A stretch of 64,000 nt of DNA from contig JBAJFE010000001.1 of assembly GCA_037903355.1 (NCBI GenBank), forward strand, positions 124,001-188,000, given 5' to 3'. A model generated the notes under the pieces. That model was not told the DNA's origin. It did not search any database and saw nothing but the letters and a program-made list of their open reading frames with translations. Below are positions 9,355-20,955 of the stretch, piece by piece. Every line of letters starts with the position of its first letter. The first letter of the stretch is position 1. Origin of the DNA: Trichuris trichiura (Eukaryota; Nematoda; Enoplea; Trichinellida; Trichuridae). The position numbers were made by a program, and so were the translations under genes.

Positions 9355-11266
9355 GCTGCACTTTCCGTTTCCAGAATTGCCACCAGGGCGCACTAAAGTT
9401 CCTTCCGTCAGGAACAGTAGGCATCGACTTTAATCTGCCACTTCCTCCGAGAAAGCCTATAACGCGTGGCTCCATTCTTACAAATGTGCTTCACACTTGC
9501 ACAAACGTTGATCAACTTCTTCCAGCTTTTTTTGTTTTCAAGATATGCAGTCCAGCGCCTAGCGGTAGCTCAACTTCTTTCGATCTGATACTGTCTGATA
9601 CGACTTGAACTGCTCCGCTTGCTACGGAGAAAGCTAAAGTCGGACCTACTTTTCTCAGACCTGGGACAACTTTTGATTAAATGTTTGCCAATTTTTGTCC
9701 AACGTTTTTGGTCTTCTCAGCAGTCAGCCGCGCTGCTAGCGAATGCTTAAGTTGTTTCCGCCTAAAACTGTCGCCAACGATTTAAACTTTTTTCTCTCAA
9801 CCGAAGCCTGACTGTCCTCCTTCGGTTAATATACGACGTCTCAGGCGATTTTCAGCAAATTCCTTTACTTTCTTTTACATTCGCGAGTTTCAGGCTTTAC
9901 CGCTACCGGATGTTAAGTTTCTACAACCGGCGACCATTCAATCTTAAACACTTCTCACAGGATGGGCCCTTGTCGTGCCTTGCTTCCTACGATCTGGATT
10001 TGCTTTGGGGCAAGTCCCGAGCAATTTCGTCCATTTTTCTCACAATCTCGGTTTCTAACGTTGCCTCTAGCGCCTGCTATAAACCTGCTATAAACCTAGT
10101 CAGGTACATTAGGCAGCGATTTAAATTGATCGCTTCCGTCGAGAAAGTCCATGACTCGTGGCTGCTGCAAAGGTGCACCACTTTTGCGCAAGCTTTGGTC
10201 AATTTTTTCGAGCTTTCTCTGGTTTCTCGGTATGGAGCCTTCTCGCTAGCAGAAGTTCTTTCTCTCTGAAACTGTTGCGAACGATTTAAATTTTTCTCTT
10301 TCTCACGTTAAAAACCGAATTCGTCGCTCCTTTTCTCCATTTGGGGACAACTTTTGTGCAAATTTAGAGCAACTTCGCCCACTTTCTTTGCATTGGTGAT
10401 TTCCAGGCTTCCCGCCAGCTAATTCCGAGACTCTTTCCGTGGCCTACAGACGGCAACCTTTGAACCTTATCTCCTTCCTAGAGAAAAGCCCAAGCAGTGG
10501 CTCTCTTCTTCTGATCTGAAACGACCTTTGAGTAAATCTTGAGCAATATCGTCTACTCTTTTTGCATTATGGGTTTTCAGCCTCGACGCTAAGCCTTGCT
10601 AAATTTCTTTTCCTCGGCAGTAATGGGCATCGATTTTAATTTACCTTTTCCGTGGAGAAAGACCGCAACTCGTGGCTCCATTTCTGCGAACCTGCTCCAG
10701 TTTTGCGCAACTTTTAATCAGTTTCGTCCAGCTTTTTATGTTTTCTTGGTATGCAACCTTGCCGCCAGCGAATGCTGAAGTTCTTTCGGTCCGAACTTGT
10801 CGGCAGCATTTTAATTTTCTCTATGCCATGGAAAAAAACCGCAGTCGAGGCACTCGACCTCCCTTTTCTGATGACCTTTTGGCAAATCTTCAGGAACTTC
10901 GTGTGCTTCTCTTTCTTCCCCAATTTCCAGCCTTCCCATTAGGGGCTGCTGAGGTCCTCTCGGCTTTCAACAATCGACAACTATGGAATTTGACTTGTTT
11001 CCGAGATAGAAAAATCGCGCGTTAGCACTCTTCCTCTCATTGGGGACGACCCTTCATCAGAGTTTGAGCAATTCCGTCCACTTTCTTTTGTTTTCTGCAT
11101 TTCCAATGTTCCCATTCAAGGACGCTAAGGTTCTCTCGGCAGTGCGTAAAAGCAGCAAACATTGAGTTTTACTTCCTTCCTATAGAAAAATCACAAGTGG
11201 TGGCTCTCTTCCTCTAATCAGTGACGACGTTTGAGCAAGTTCTGAGCAACTTCATTTACTTTTTTG

Positions 11267-11520
11267 GGGTCTTGTTCCAATTCTCCCCACAAAAGTTGAG
11301 GCGGCAATTTCCAACGCCAATGCGCGCCGACAGTGCGCATTAGAAAAACAACGGGAGGTACAGCGGGTCACTGAACACTGGACCATGGACTATCACACCT
11401 TATGTGTAGGCTTGGGCTTAGGCTAGGGCAGGACAAGACGGCCAGCAGACGTAGAGTACCCACTTGTCCACATTTGAAGTTGCCGCATCAACTTTTGTGG
11501 GGAGAATCGGAACAAGACAC
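11267..11520. mobile_element. Non-autonomous DNA transposon, 'GGGTC' inverted-repeat family, copy C
   Basis: 254-bp element flanked by the perfect 8-bp duplication CTTTTTTG (11,259-11,266 and 11,521-11,528). The terminal inverted repeats start GGGTCTTGTTCC and include CTCCCCACAAAAGTTGA. The interior has GGGCTTAGGCTAGGG, the telomere-like motif, now on the plus strand. It is a deletion derivative of the same family as 3,527-4,380 and 6,424-8,148. Confidence 0.75.
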
Positions 11521-11528
11521 CTTTTTTG

Positions 11529-12184
11529 TTTTCCCGGTTCACCGCCTTGTCGCTACAGGGCTCTTAAGTTCTTTGAATCTGAACCTATCGGCAGCGGTTT
11601 CGATTTATCTCTCTCCTACGGAAAAAGCCGAAATCGTGGCTCCCTTACTCCTACCCTTTTGAGCAAAAGTCCAGCAATTTCCTCCACTTTTTTTGCATTC
11701 ACGATTTCCGGGCTTGCCGCTAGGGCTTGCTAAAGTTCTTTTCTGGGCGAAGAATTGGCACCGGAGTTGAATTATCTCATCTGTTGAGAAAGTCCATAAC
11801 TCTTAGCTCCTCTTCTATGATGATGCCCCACTTATGCACAAATTTAGGTCAATTTCTTCCAGCTTTTTTTGTTTTGTCGATGTGCAGCCTTGCTGCTAGG
11901 GCATGCTGAAGTTCTTTTGGCCGCGAATAATGAGCACAGACTTGTTGTTAAGGCAAGATTTGCGTAGCGTTCCTGAACCGGAATGATGGCCTATTTATCC
12001 TGTCTTAAGCGGCTCCCCATTGGCACCCACTCGGTGTTTTGCACGGGCTTCTTTAGGGATGCCGTCTCTTTTTTCTCGCTGCAGCTCAGACCGCCTAAAC
12101 TTGTTGCATTCGCTCGTATTAAGCGATAACGAACTTTGCTGAATTTCTTTCACCTTTTCTTGTTTTCTCGGTTTCCCGTGTTTT
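11529..12184 (+). repeat. Satellite, partly interrupted
   Basis: Satellite monomers continue to about 11,935. The piece 11,940-12,130 does not show the monomer boxes and is unassigned. Satellite-like text (TTTCTTTCACCTTTTCTTG, TTTTCTCGGTTTCC) resumes up to the hAT element. Confidence 0.5.
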
Positions 12185-12192
12185 CGCTAGTG

Positions 12193-12679
12193 CAGGGGTG
12201 GGGAACCCTTTGCTGCTGTGGGCCGTTCAGACGTTTATATGACCACTCGCGAGCAGTACGGAATACTCAACCGGAAAACATAGCCTGCTTTGTTTGCATG
12301 TATGTTCATTTAAATCACCCCTCGAATAAAGAGAGAAGGCGAGATAAGAACAATACTTCCCGTCAGTAGGCGGCTAATGGTCCGAGCTACCGATGCGCAC
12401 ACTAGTGCTGCCACTGCTTGCCTCTGAAGACCAACGACATCGGTTTTTCAGCACAGAGCCGAGAGCGAGGCAGTCTCCCTAGCCAGCCTTATGCTCCCTG
12501 CTTGTTACGCAAAGTTTATGCTATTACTAGAATTCACATACAATAAGTTTACCGCATTTTCAAAAAATAAGCCCACACAGTCACATTTCACTGAATCTCG
12601 CATGCATGTGCGGTTGCCTCAGCAGGTGGAATGTTTCGCGAGCGGCATACAGCCTCAGGTCAGACATACCCCATGCCTG
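12193..12679. mobile_element. Non-autonomous hAT-type element (MITE)
   Basis: 487 bp with ends CAGGGGTGGGGAACC and ...GGTATGGGGCATG-type complement (right end reads ACCCCATGCCTG). CAGGGGTGGGGAACC is a typical hAT terminus. The flanking octamers CGCTAGTG (12,185-12,192) and CTCTAGTG (12,680-12,687) match at 7 of 8 positions, as expected for a hAT duplication. The interior is non-coding. Confidence 0.65.
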
Positions 12680-12687
12680 CTCTAGTG

Positions 12688-14948
12688 GGTGCTAACGTTC
12701 TTTCGTTGCTGTACATTCAGCAACCGTTTAATCTTATCTGCTTCTGAGAGAGTAAGCGCATGTCGTAGCTCCTTTCCTCCGACTGAGCACGATTTCTTAA
12801 TAAATTCTGTCTCAGTTCGTCCAGTTTGTTCGTTTTCGCGGTTTGCAGTCTTTCTGCTGGCAGATGCTAAAGTCCCTTTCATCCTGAACAGTACGCGGCG
12901 ATTTAAAGTTATCTCTTCCCTCCAGAAAGTTCGTAACTCATGGTTCCATTTCTACGATTGTGCACCATGTTTGAACAAATTTTGATCAATTTGGTCAAGC
13001 TTTTTTTCGTTTCCTCGGTTTGCAACCTCACCACTAAAGGAGACTGAAGTTCTTTCCGCGGAAAACTGTTGGCAGCGATTTAATTTTATGCCTTTCCTAC
13101 GGAAAAAGCCAAGGTGGTGGCTCCCTTCCTCCGTTCAGGACGTCTTTTGAGCAAATTTTGAGCAGTTTCATGTAGCTTTTTTGCTTTCTTGGTTTGCAAT
13201 CTTGCAACTAGCGGATGCTGTGTTCTTTCCGCTCGTAACAGTCGATTTAAATTTCTCTTTCTTACGGAAAAAGCCTAAGTCATGGCTCACTTCCTCCATT
13301 TGGAAACAACTTCTGAGTAACTTTCAAGCAATTTCATGCAGTTTTTTTTCTTTTCACGATTTGCAGTCTTCCTGCTAGCGGATGATAAAATTCTTTCCGT
13401 TCTAAGAAATCGGCAACCATGGTATTTTAACTGTGTCCTAGAGAGAAAGCCCATGTCGTGACTAGTTTCCTTCGACTGGGGACGACTTTTGAGCGGTTTG
13501 TGAGCAATCCCGTCCATTTTCTTTTTTTCTCGATTTCCAGTCTCTCTGCGAGCGGATGCTGATGTACTTTCCGTCTGAAACTGTCGGCAAAAATTTAGAT
13601 TTATCTTTCCTGCTGAAAAAGTTTAAATCGTGCTCCCTTCCTTCAACTGGGGAGGGCTTTTGGACAGCTTGGTAGTAACTCTGTGTAGCTTTTTTCGTTT
13701 CATGATTTGTAGCGCTCCCGCTACCGCTTGCTAAAGTTCTTTCCGTGCTGAACAATCAACATCCACAGGATCTTATCTCTTTTTTAGAGAAAAACGCAAC
13801 TAGTGGCTCCCTTCGTCTGATTGTGGAGGACTTTTTGGGCAAATTTTGGGGCAGTTCGTTTAGGTTTCTTTTGAGTTGCATTCTCTCCACTAGCGGATGG
13901 TAAAGTTCTGTTCGTTGTGAACAATACGCAAGAATCCAAATCTATCTCTTCCCTCGAAAAAGTGCCTAGCTCATAGCTCCGTTTCTACGGCTGGGGACCA
14001 CTTTTGAGCAGATCGTGAGTAATTTCGTCCACTCTTTTTGTTTTCGCGATTTCCAGTCTTTTTGCTAAAGCTAACGGGTGCTAAAGTTCTTTTCGTCGTG
14101 AATAATCATCAACGGATTAACTTTATCTCTTCGTTCAAAAAGAATTATACTAAGAATTATCGCCGCCGTACGATTATGGGTGACTTCTGGGCTAATTCTG
14201 AGCAACTTCGTTCCCTTTCTTTTGTTTTCTCGGTTTCCAGTCTTTGCGCTAGCGGATGCTAAAGTTCTTCCAGTCCAAAACTGTCGAAAGCTATTTAAAT
14301 TTCTTTCTCCTACGGAGGAAACCCAAGTCCTGGCTCCATTCTTTCTATTGGGGACGACTTCTGAGCAAATTTTGACCAATTTCGTGCAGCTTTTTTGTTT
14401 TCACAACTTGTAGTGTTCCTACTAGCGTATGCTAAAGTTCTTTCCGTACTGAGCAACCAGCAATCATTGAGTCTTATCTTTTTGCTATAGAAAAGGTGCG
14501 ACAGGTGGCTTCCTTCGTCTGATTGTGGAGGACTTTTTGGACAAATTCTGATCAATTTCATTCAGTTCTGTTTGTTTTCTCAGTTTCCAGTGTTCCCGCT
14601 CACGGATGCTAAAGTTCCTTCCGTTTTGAGCAATGTGCAACCATTTAAAATTCTCTTTCCTTGAAAGAAAGCCCCAATCGTGAGTTCTTTTTTCTGATTG
14701 GGGATGAGGTTTAAGCAAATTTTGACTAACTTTACCTATTTTTTGTTTTCTCGACTTATAGTCTTGCTGCTAGCAGATACTAAAGTTCTTTTCGTGCTGA
14801 GCAGTTCGCATCTAAGTGAGTCTCTCCTGGGGAAAGTTCCGCAACTCCTAGCTCTGTTTCTACGATTGTGACCGCTTTTGAGCAAATTTTGAGAAACCTC
14901 GTCCATTTTTTATGTTTTCTGGATTTCTAGTCTTCCTGCTAGCGCATG
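12688..14948 (+). repeat. ~173-bp satellite, best-preserved stretch
   Basis: The GCTAGCGGATGCTAAAG box recurs near 13,552, 13,726, 13,892, 14,072, 14,251, 14,422, 14,598 and 14,772. Spacing is about 166-180 bp, giving a period near 173 bp. Between boxes lie TTTCCTACGGAAAAAGCC-like and GACGACTTTTGAGCAAATTT-like blocks. This is the region from which a monomer consensus is easiest to draw. Confidence 0.8.
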
Positions 14949-15354
14949 TGTGGCAGAAATAACCGCACCGGCACCCTAGTGAGCGCGGGCACAAATCCAT
15001 CCGTGGGAGCACAGCCCAAGGAACGACATGGGGCCTCAGATCTGACAGCGACAAGAGGGCACGACCTCTGGACTGGCGTGAGAACTTGGACATCGACGAC
15101 CTAGCACAAAGGCGGCTAGCGTCAGGATTAGCGCCTGTCTCGCCGCTTCCTCACGGTAAGCGGATTAGGCGAAGGCTGAAGAGCCTGCGGTCCGTGAGAA
15201 AGCGTAAGGCAGAAGTCGTGCAATGCTATATAAGCGCGTCGCTCACGAGCTCAGCGAGTTTAGGCTATCAATATCAGCTGTGCGTTCCATCTCTCGCTTT
15301 CGCTCCGTAATAAACCGCTATTGTACGCGAGTCTTAATGGTCCGCCAAACTACA
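14949..15354 (+). mobile_element. Solo LTR of an LTR retrotransposon
   Basis: 406-bp insertion in the satellite, starting TGT and ending ACA, flanked by a perfect 5-bp duplication GCATG (14,944-14,948 and 15,355-15,359). It holds a TATA box TATATAAG at 15,227-15,234 and an AATAAA signal at 15,309-15,314, spaced as in an LTR U3-R-U5. No gag or pol is nearby, so it is a solo LTR left by recombination between two LTRs. The 5-bp duplication fits Ty3/gypsy, copia or BEL types; the family was not determined. Confidence 0.75.
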
Positions 15355-15359
15355 GCATG

Positions 15360-15916
15360 CTAAAGTTTTTTCTGTGGTAAACGAACGGCAACCGTCTAAA
15401 CTTATCTTTTTCCTAGAAAAAAACCAGCTCGCGACTCCTCTTCTTCTACTGTGGATGACTTTTGAGAAAATTTGAGAAACTTCGACCACTTCTTTTGTTT
15501 CATCGATTTCGACGATTAGGACTTGCGGATACTGGTGCCGTTTTTGTCGCTAACAGTAAACGACCGCTTAGCTTCTCATTCTCCTGGAAGAATATCGTTA
15601 CTCGTTGCCCGTTGTGTAGGTTGGTGAACTTATTTTTGTGCAAGTTTCGAGCGATGGAGTATGACTTTAGAGCAAATTTCGAGCATTTTCTTGCACTTTT
15701 TTTTATATTTCAACTTTTTCGACTAGGCAGAACTACAGTTTCTTTTGTCGTGAACATTTAACAGCCATTTAACTTTATCTGTCCCTCAACGAATGTCCTA
15801 ACTCGTGCCGCGTTTCTTACGACAAAGAACAACTTTTGCGTGAGTTTTGAGCAAACTACCGAATTTTTCAAGCGCTCGGTGTTTCGTTGGGGGGTAATGA
15901 GTTTTCATTTTTTGTA
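15360..15916 (+). repeat. Last satellite monomers
   Basis: Degenerate monomers (GCTAAAGTTTTTTCTGTGG, TTTCCTAGAAAAAAACC, GGATGACTTTTGAGAAAATT) fade out by about 15,890. Confidence 0.55.
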
Positions 15917-16883
15917 CAGTGGAACCCCAAAGTTGACCACCCCTATATGTCGACCACCTCCCCAAATTGACTGAATTTTGGCCAGTTGATTTATCCGCAC
16001 GTTAATAAGCGCAAGGACAGCTTTTATACATCGACCCCTTCCGTTAAGTGGGAAGTTGACCGCTTTAGCCGTGACGTGGTATATGGACGCAATGCTAGTT
16101 TGCTCTCTGTAAGTTGACCGTCTCAGTTTGCTCTGTGTCAGTCGCTAGCAGCTGTTAGCCGTCAGCGCCTCAATGCGCTATTACTCAACGTAGCGAAATT
16201 TTTCATTACCGTCCATTGGAGATTCCTGATTACAGAACCGATTCCGTCGCTTTGATGATGCTTTTTTCATGCTTGCCTGCGCACCTTGCGCGTTTCCCCG
16301 TTTACATGACCTCTCACCTAGGAGTCGGCGGCATTCTCCCGTGGAGCGAAATACGACGAATCGAGCCTACTTGTATTCGTTCGCGTCGAGCTCAGTTCTA
16401 TTCATTCGCTTTGCTGTACCCGTGCAGCAGGTGGCCTTAACGTGTCTTCGCGAGTAAAGATATTCTAGCTTACGCAGTAGTAGCTACCAAGCTGCTTACA
16501 GTTTGCACAATGGCCGAATGGAAAGAATCAAAAGAGTTGGCATAGAAAAATGGGATGAAAAATGCTCAGAGATGTTGAGCGGGGTAGCTAGCGCGGAGGC
16601 CGCCCTTGCCACTTATGTTTTTAGTAAGAACAAGCACTAGACTAGAATTGACATCTTTTTCAGCAAGCAGTGTAGCTTCTGAAAAGCTTATGCGTGATTT
16701 TACAGTGTTACTTTTATGCAGATCGCCGTTTAGTAGACCTCCAATAGGTACTGTGCAACAGAATAAAACGCGTACAGATGCTAATCTATTCAGCCGAGCC
16801 ACAGTTTCCATATGTCAACCATCTCCCTATGTTGACCAGCTTTCCTCAGTCTGTTGGGTGGTGAACTTACGTGGGTTCAACTG
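15917..16883. mobile_element. Decayed pogo/Tigger-type DNA element
   Basis: 967 bp bounded by inverted repeats CAGTGGAACCCCAAAGTTGA on the left and, on the right, the complement of CAGTTGAACCCACGTAAGTT. TA lies on both sides (15,915-15,916 and 16,884-16,885), the duplication expected of Tc1/mariner-pogo elements. Further repeats of the GTTGACCA motif occur inside. No intact transposase; the open frame 16,606-17,064 is not recognisable. Confidence 0.6.
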
Positions 16884-19218
16884 TATTTATAAAATTCCTT
16901 TCCAAAATCTTGAGGCCTCTTCCATTAGCTTCTCGTTCTTGATCCACCCTCAGACTCTACAAGGCCACCTTGGGGTTCCAGGGAATTCGTTGGCAATGGC
17001 ACTTCTATGCCTTTGCACAGCAAACAATCTCATGGACAGCAATGGAAAAGTGCTAACGACCTAACTCCCGTGCGTCAACCTGAACCATTCGTCAACATGG
17101 GTTCCATCGACTGTCAGCGGTAAAATGGAGATGGAAAAGGGATTATATCCTATCGTGCTCCACCGGAAGTTACCGCGGAAACATCTAAGGCAGTGATTCT
17201 CACGGTGGGGCAGATGCCCCACCGGGGGGCCTATTTGAGCTGTGGGGAGCACGTGCCCCACCTGGGGCGTCGTATTAAGGTGCACCAGAAGGTGGGATCC
17301 GAGGGTCAGGTATTGTGCGTACTGATTAAGATAAACTTGCATGCTATGCGTGATGCTTGCTACCCTCCACTCCACCACATGAACCAGTCACCGCTCGTGA
17401 AAATGACTAATCAGAACACACGGCAGAAGGGACCGCGGGTTTACGGGTGATACTGCGACCTTCCCGCCCTAGGGTTGAGTGAGGGAAGGTTTCTGCTGAG
17501 AACCATTGATCGCAGAGCACATGATTCACATCAGAGAATAGTTCCCCGCTTTATCGGAATGCGCCATAGTTTTTGCGATATATTTGTTCCTGCTTTATGG
17601 TTCAACCGGCGACTAGCGCGTCTTGGTGAAGCTTGGTAGCAATGACTCTGCTTTACAATTTAGTTAACGATTACCATCTTTTGCCCTAGCTCTGTCAAAA
17701 GTCGACTCCCTTTTACTTCCTTTTCTTTCGTCGCGTCTATTGTCCACGTAGCTACAATGCAAGCAGGCGCGTTAGCGACAGAGTATTGCGTGTTGCTCAC
17801 ACATTTTTTGCAAACGTTTTGTCTGTACGGTTGACTTTTTTCTACGTTCGCTCCAGTTTCGCCAGCGCAAATTCAGTAAGCTATACTGCGCATCGAACGT
17901 CGTCGCTATAAATGTGTGATATACTTGTTTAGTTCATTTCGAGAAATGACTTTGCAGAGGCTCAGTCATGGCTCAGGCGAGCAAGAAATGTAGGCTATAT
18001 AGTAGCGAATATCTGCGCTTTAGTTTCGCTGCTACGCTTGGTACGGAACAACTACTCGTACGTTTGTTGTGCGAGAGAGTTTTCTCAAATGAGTCTATGA
18101 GGCCGTCTAGGATGGAACGCCAATTTATGAGGCGGCACCCGACCATGAGTAATAAGGACCTGTCCTACTACCAGGCCCTGAGGGAGAAGGTAGGAAAGAG
18201 GAGAACATTGAACAGTATGATACAATCTCTTTGAAAACCAGATCGTGACGGACTTGCAGCGTCATACAGAATTTCACTGTTATTTGCAAAAGCGGTTAAG
18301 CCTCATGCGATCGGAAAGAAATTGCTAACACCCGCTACAGCTGAAGTTCTGGAAACTGTGCTTCACCAAAACGCACATGATGTTACCAGGAAAGTATGAC
18401 TGAGCAATGATGCTGTTCAGAAACGGATCGATGCAATGGCTGAGGACACCGAAGAGACGCTCTGCTGCATGCTCAGAGAGAGGGAATTCTCGTTGCAATT
18501 GGATGAATCTACATTGCCTGGAAATGAATCGCTTTTACTGGCCTACGCCCGATTTAGAACGGTCTGTAGAAGAATTATTGTTTTCGAAAGAACTGAGTAC
18601 AGATAAAAGGCGTGAATCTATCGTTCAGGTAGTGGAAGAATTCTTTATGGAAAAAGCAATTCCCTTTCACAACATAATTGCCGTGACAACAGCTGGTGCA
18701 CCAGCTATGCTCAGCTGTCAGCAGGAATTCATATTGTATCTAAAAATCAAGGTTCCCAACGTGCTGTGGATCCATTGTGGGTTGCGTCGGCAGCATCTCA
18801 TCGCCCATCGTTTGCATGACTCCCTTCGGTATGTCATCAACGCGGTAAACAAAATCAAGAGTAATCCATACAGTGTCAGACTTTTTCGACGACTATGTGA
18901 TGAAAATAACGAGAACGACTCCAATCGTCCACTTCTGCACACAGAAGTCACATGGCTACCAAAAGGTACCTGCCTGTCGAGGTTTTTCGACCTGTACGAA
19001 TCCGTTCTTCGATTTTTTGAACAGGAGGACGCTTCGCTGTGCAAGTACCTCCGTAATCGGAAAGCGGACGTCGCGTACTTCGCAGACCTGTATTTTTAAT
19101 TTAATGAAATGAACAAGCAGCTCCAGGCGGACGACCTGAGCTTGATTAGGATAAAATCTGTTATCTCTGCGTTCATGTCAAAGCTGCTGGCGAGTTCTCC
19201 AAGTTTTAAAGTCTCATA

Positions 19219-20955
19219 TTGAAAGTATCTTTATTACGGATTCTCCCGTTGAGACGTAAAATAAAAAGATTTTTTCTTTCCGGAGCTTTCGGGTCTTTCG
19301 CGAGACTCATATTGAGTCTCATATTGAAAGTATCTTTATTACCGATTCTCCCGTCTGCCGCAGAGATCAAAGAATCAGAAATATCCAAATTAGCAACACA
19401 TCTTGAATTCGCGTCGAATTATAGACCCCCTGAGCTATACGGGCTTCCCAAAGTACACAAACCGAATGTCCCACTAAGACCAATAGTATCTACAATCAAC
19501 AGCACTACAAGCGAGCTCAGTCGATACTTAAAAAAGATCATCAAACCCTTAACCGGCAAAGAACCCTCTTTCGTCAGAAATAGCAAATCTTTCGTCGATG
19601 AAATACGAAACCATCACTTAAAACCCGATGAGATTCTAGTCAGTTACGATGTAAAAGATTTATTCCCGAGCATTCCAGTGCCAGACACATTGGAGATGTT
19701 GTACAGCCTCCTCAATGCAGATAAAAGTCTACCCAGCAGAACAAAGTTAAATCCCTTTCACATTATCGAGCTGGTTTCTTTTTGCATGCAAGATGGCAAT
19801 TACTTCACCTTTGACAACAAATACTACAAACAGTCCAGCGGAGTCCCAATGGGCAGTTCCTTATCCCCAGTCCTAGCAGAAGTTTTTATGGAAAACCTTG
19901 AAAGAAGAATTTTCGAAAACGTGGACAGACAAATTGCCCCACTCCTCTTCAAAAGAATTGTGGACGATATCTTTGTAATCATCAAGGCCGGAAAAGAGGA
20001 ACAATTTCTACAATTCGTCAACAACATGCGCCCAAACCAGATAGTCTTCACCATGGAAAAAGAAGAAAACAAAAGTCTTCCCTTTCTAGATGTGCTCATT
20101 ATCCGCACAAATGAAGGGCTTAAAACCAGAGTTTATAGAAAACCGACGCAGACTGAACAATATCTCAACTTCTACTCACGTCATCCACGATCAGTAATGC
20201 GTGGAATCCTCTCCGGAATGGTCGATAGGGCAGTCAATATATGTGACCCTGAATATCTACAACCGGAACTTAACTATATTAGGAAAGTCTTCTACAAAAA
20301 TCATTACCCTAAATCCTTCATCGACCAAGTATTCAAGTACAAGCTACACAAACGTGAATCCCCCGAAACTAACATCTCACAAAATCCACGTTTAGTTGTT
20401 CCATACGTGGCAGGACTAGGCGAAAAGTTTATTCAGCTAGGCCAAAGATTGGGTTTCAGAGTCTTTTTCAAAAATTTTCCCAATCTCAGATCAATTCTCC
20501 GTACGGACAAAAGAAAAATTCCCACAAACGAAAGAACAGGTCTTATCTACGCGGTCGAATGTTCCTGTTCAGCAGTTTACATTGGTGAAACAGGTAACAC
20601 TTTAGAACACAGATTCAAAGAACACGTAAAGAAACTAAACAGTTACAACAACGCAAAAAGTAGCCTCCACAACAGGCACACCCCAATACCTCGCCGTGGA
20701 AGACCGATTTTGAACCCAATAAAAACGATGGAAAAAGCAATTGAAGCTTCAGCTGTGGTAGAACATGCCGTAAATTGCAAACGACCGCTTCACCCAAGAA
20801 CCCTGTGCTACGAAAGTAACTTACGGCTACGGAAACTTAAGGAAGCGCTGTATATTAGAAACAATATGACCTTCAACCGTGATCAAGGAGCAGACATCAG
20901 TGATTTATGGAGCAATATCATTACACTCCACAACTGCTGCTCCCTTGGCAGATGA
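19219..20955 (+). CDS. Penelope-like reverse transcriptase with C-terminal GIY-YIG endonuclease (N-terminally truncated)
   Basis: Open frame of 578 codons. Roughly the first 45 residues are translated from the inverted tail, and the homologous part starts near 19,357. Seen in order: ELYGLPKVHKP (PLE RT motif), LVSYDVKDLFPSIPVP (RT motif A, catalytic Asp), QSSGVPMGSSLSPVLAEVFM (motif B), FKRIVDDIFVI (motif C, catalytic DD), LPFLDVLI (motif D/E), and then LIYAVECSCSAVYIGETGNT with RFKEHVKKLN, the GIY-YIG nuclease. These two domains copy RNA at a nicked target in Penelope elements. The N-terminal part of a full PLE protein is missing and no native start codon is evident, so the copy is probably not autonomous. 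RT and nuclease signatures are otherwise free of stops, pointing to a young insertion. Confidence 0.88.
   Translation: MKVSLLRILPLRRKIKRFFLSGAFGSFARLILSLILKVSLLPILPSAAEIKESEISKLATHLEFASNYRPPELYGLPKVHKPNVPLRPIVSTINSTTSELSRYLKKIIKPLTGKEPSFVRNSKSFVDEIRNHHLKPDEILVSYDVKDLFPSIPVPDTLEMLYSLLNADKSLPSRTKLNPFHIIELVSFCMQDGNYFTFDNKYYKQSSGVPMGSSLSPVLAEVFMENLERRIFENVDRQIAPLLFKRIVDDIFVIIKAGKEEQFLQFVNNMRPNQIVFTMEKEENKSLPFLDVLIIRTNEGLKTRVYRKPTQTEQYLNFYSRHPRSVMRGILSGMVDRAVNICDPEYLQPELNYIRKVFYKNHYPKSFIDQVFKYKLHKRESPETNISQNPRLVVPYVAGLGEKFIQLGQRLGFRVFFKNFPNLRSILRTDKRKIPTNERTGLIYAVECSCSAVYIGETGNTLEHRFKEHVKKLNSYNNAKSSLHNRHTPIPRRGRPILNPIKTMEKAIEASAVVEHAVNCKRPLHPRTLCYESNLRLRKLKEALYIRNNMTFNRDQGADISDLWSNIITLHNCCSLGR
19276..19305 (-). 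ncRNA. Half hammerhead (GAAA and helix II strand only) in inverted PLE end
   Basis: The minus strand keeps the second helix II strand and GAAAGCTCCGG, but the inverted copy stops before CTGAAGA. It cannot fold alone. Confidence 0.4.

Larger units (their letters stand above)
9195..9357. mobile_element. 163-bp palindromic hammerhead insertion with 14-bp target duplication
   Basis: A compact insertion lies in a satellite monomer, flanked by the perfect direct repeat GCACTTTCCGTTTC (9,181-9,194 and 9,358-9,371). It consists of two inverted arms of about 45-50 bp, about 9,207-9,255 and 9,313-9,357. Each carries the whole ribozyme core plus the adjoining GGTCTAAGGATTG. They are separated by a unique spacer of about 57 bp. 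It is the smallest complete example of the palindromic ribozyme arrangement in the window. Confidence 0.8.
8157..11258 (+). repeat. ~173-bp satellite, plus orientation (with one insertion)
   Basis: A continuing run of degenerate monomers (GCTAAAGTTCTTTCCG box, TTTGAGCAAATTTTGAGC box, GTTTTCTCGGTTTGCAG-like box) with the clean insertion 9,195-9,357. No gene is supported. Confidence 0.7.

Noticed and set aside
17191..17520. Stand-alone hAT MITE ending near GCTGAGAACC at about 17,500
   Set aside because: The same left end pairs better with the inverted end and similar octamer at 22,056, giving a full-size hAT; the inner similarity may be chance.
19206..19388. Minus-strand frame with a repeated segment (KDTFNMRL twice)
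   Set aside because: It is the translation of the duplicated inverted PLE tail, not a gene.
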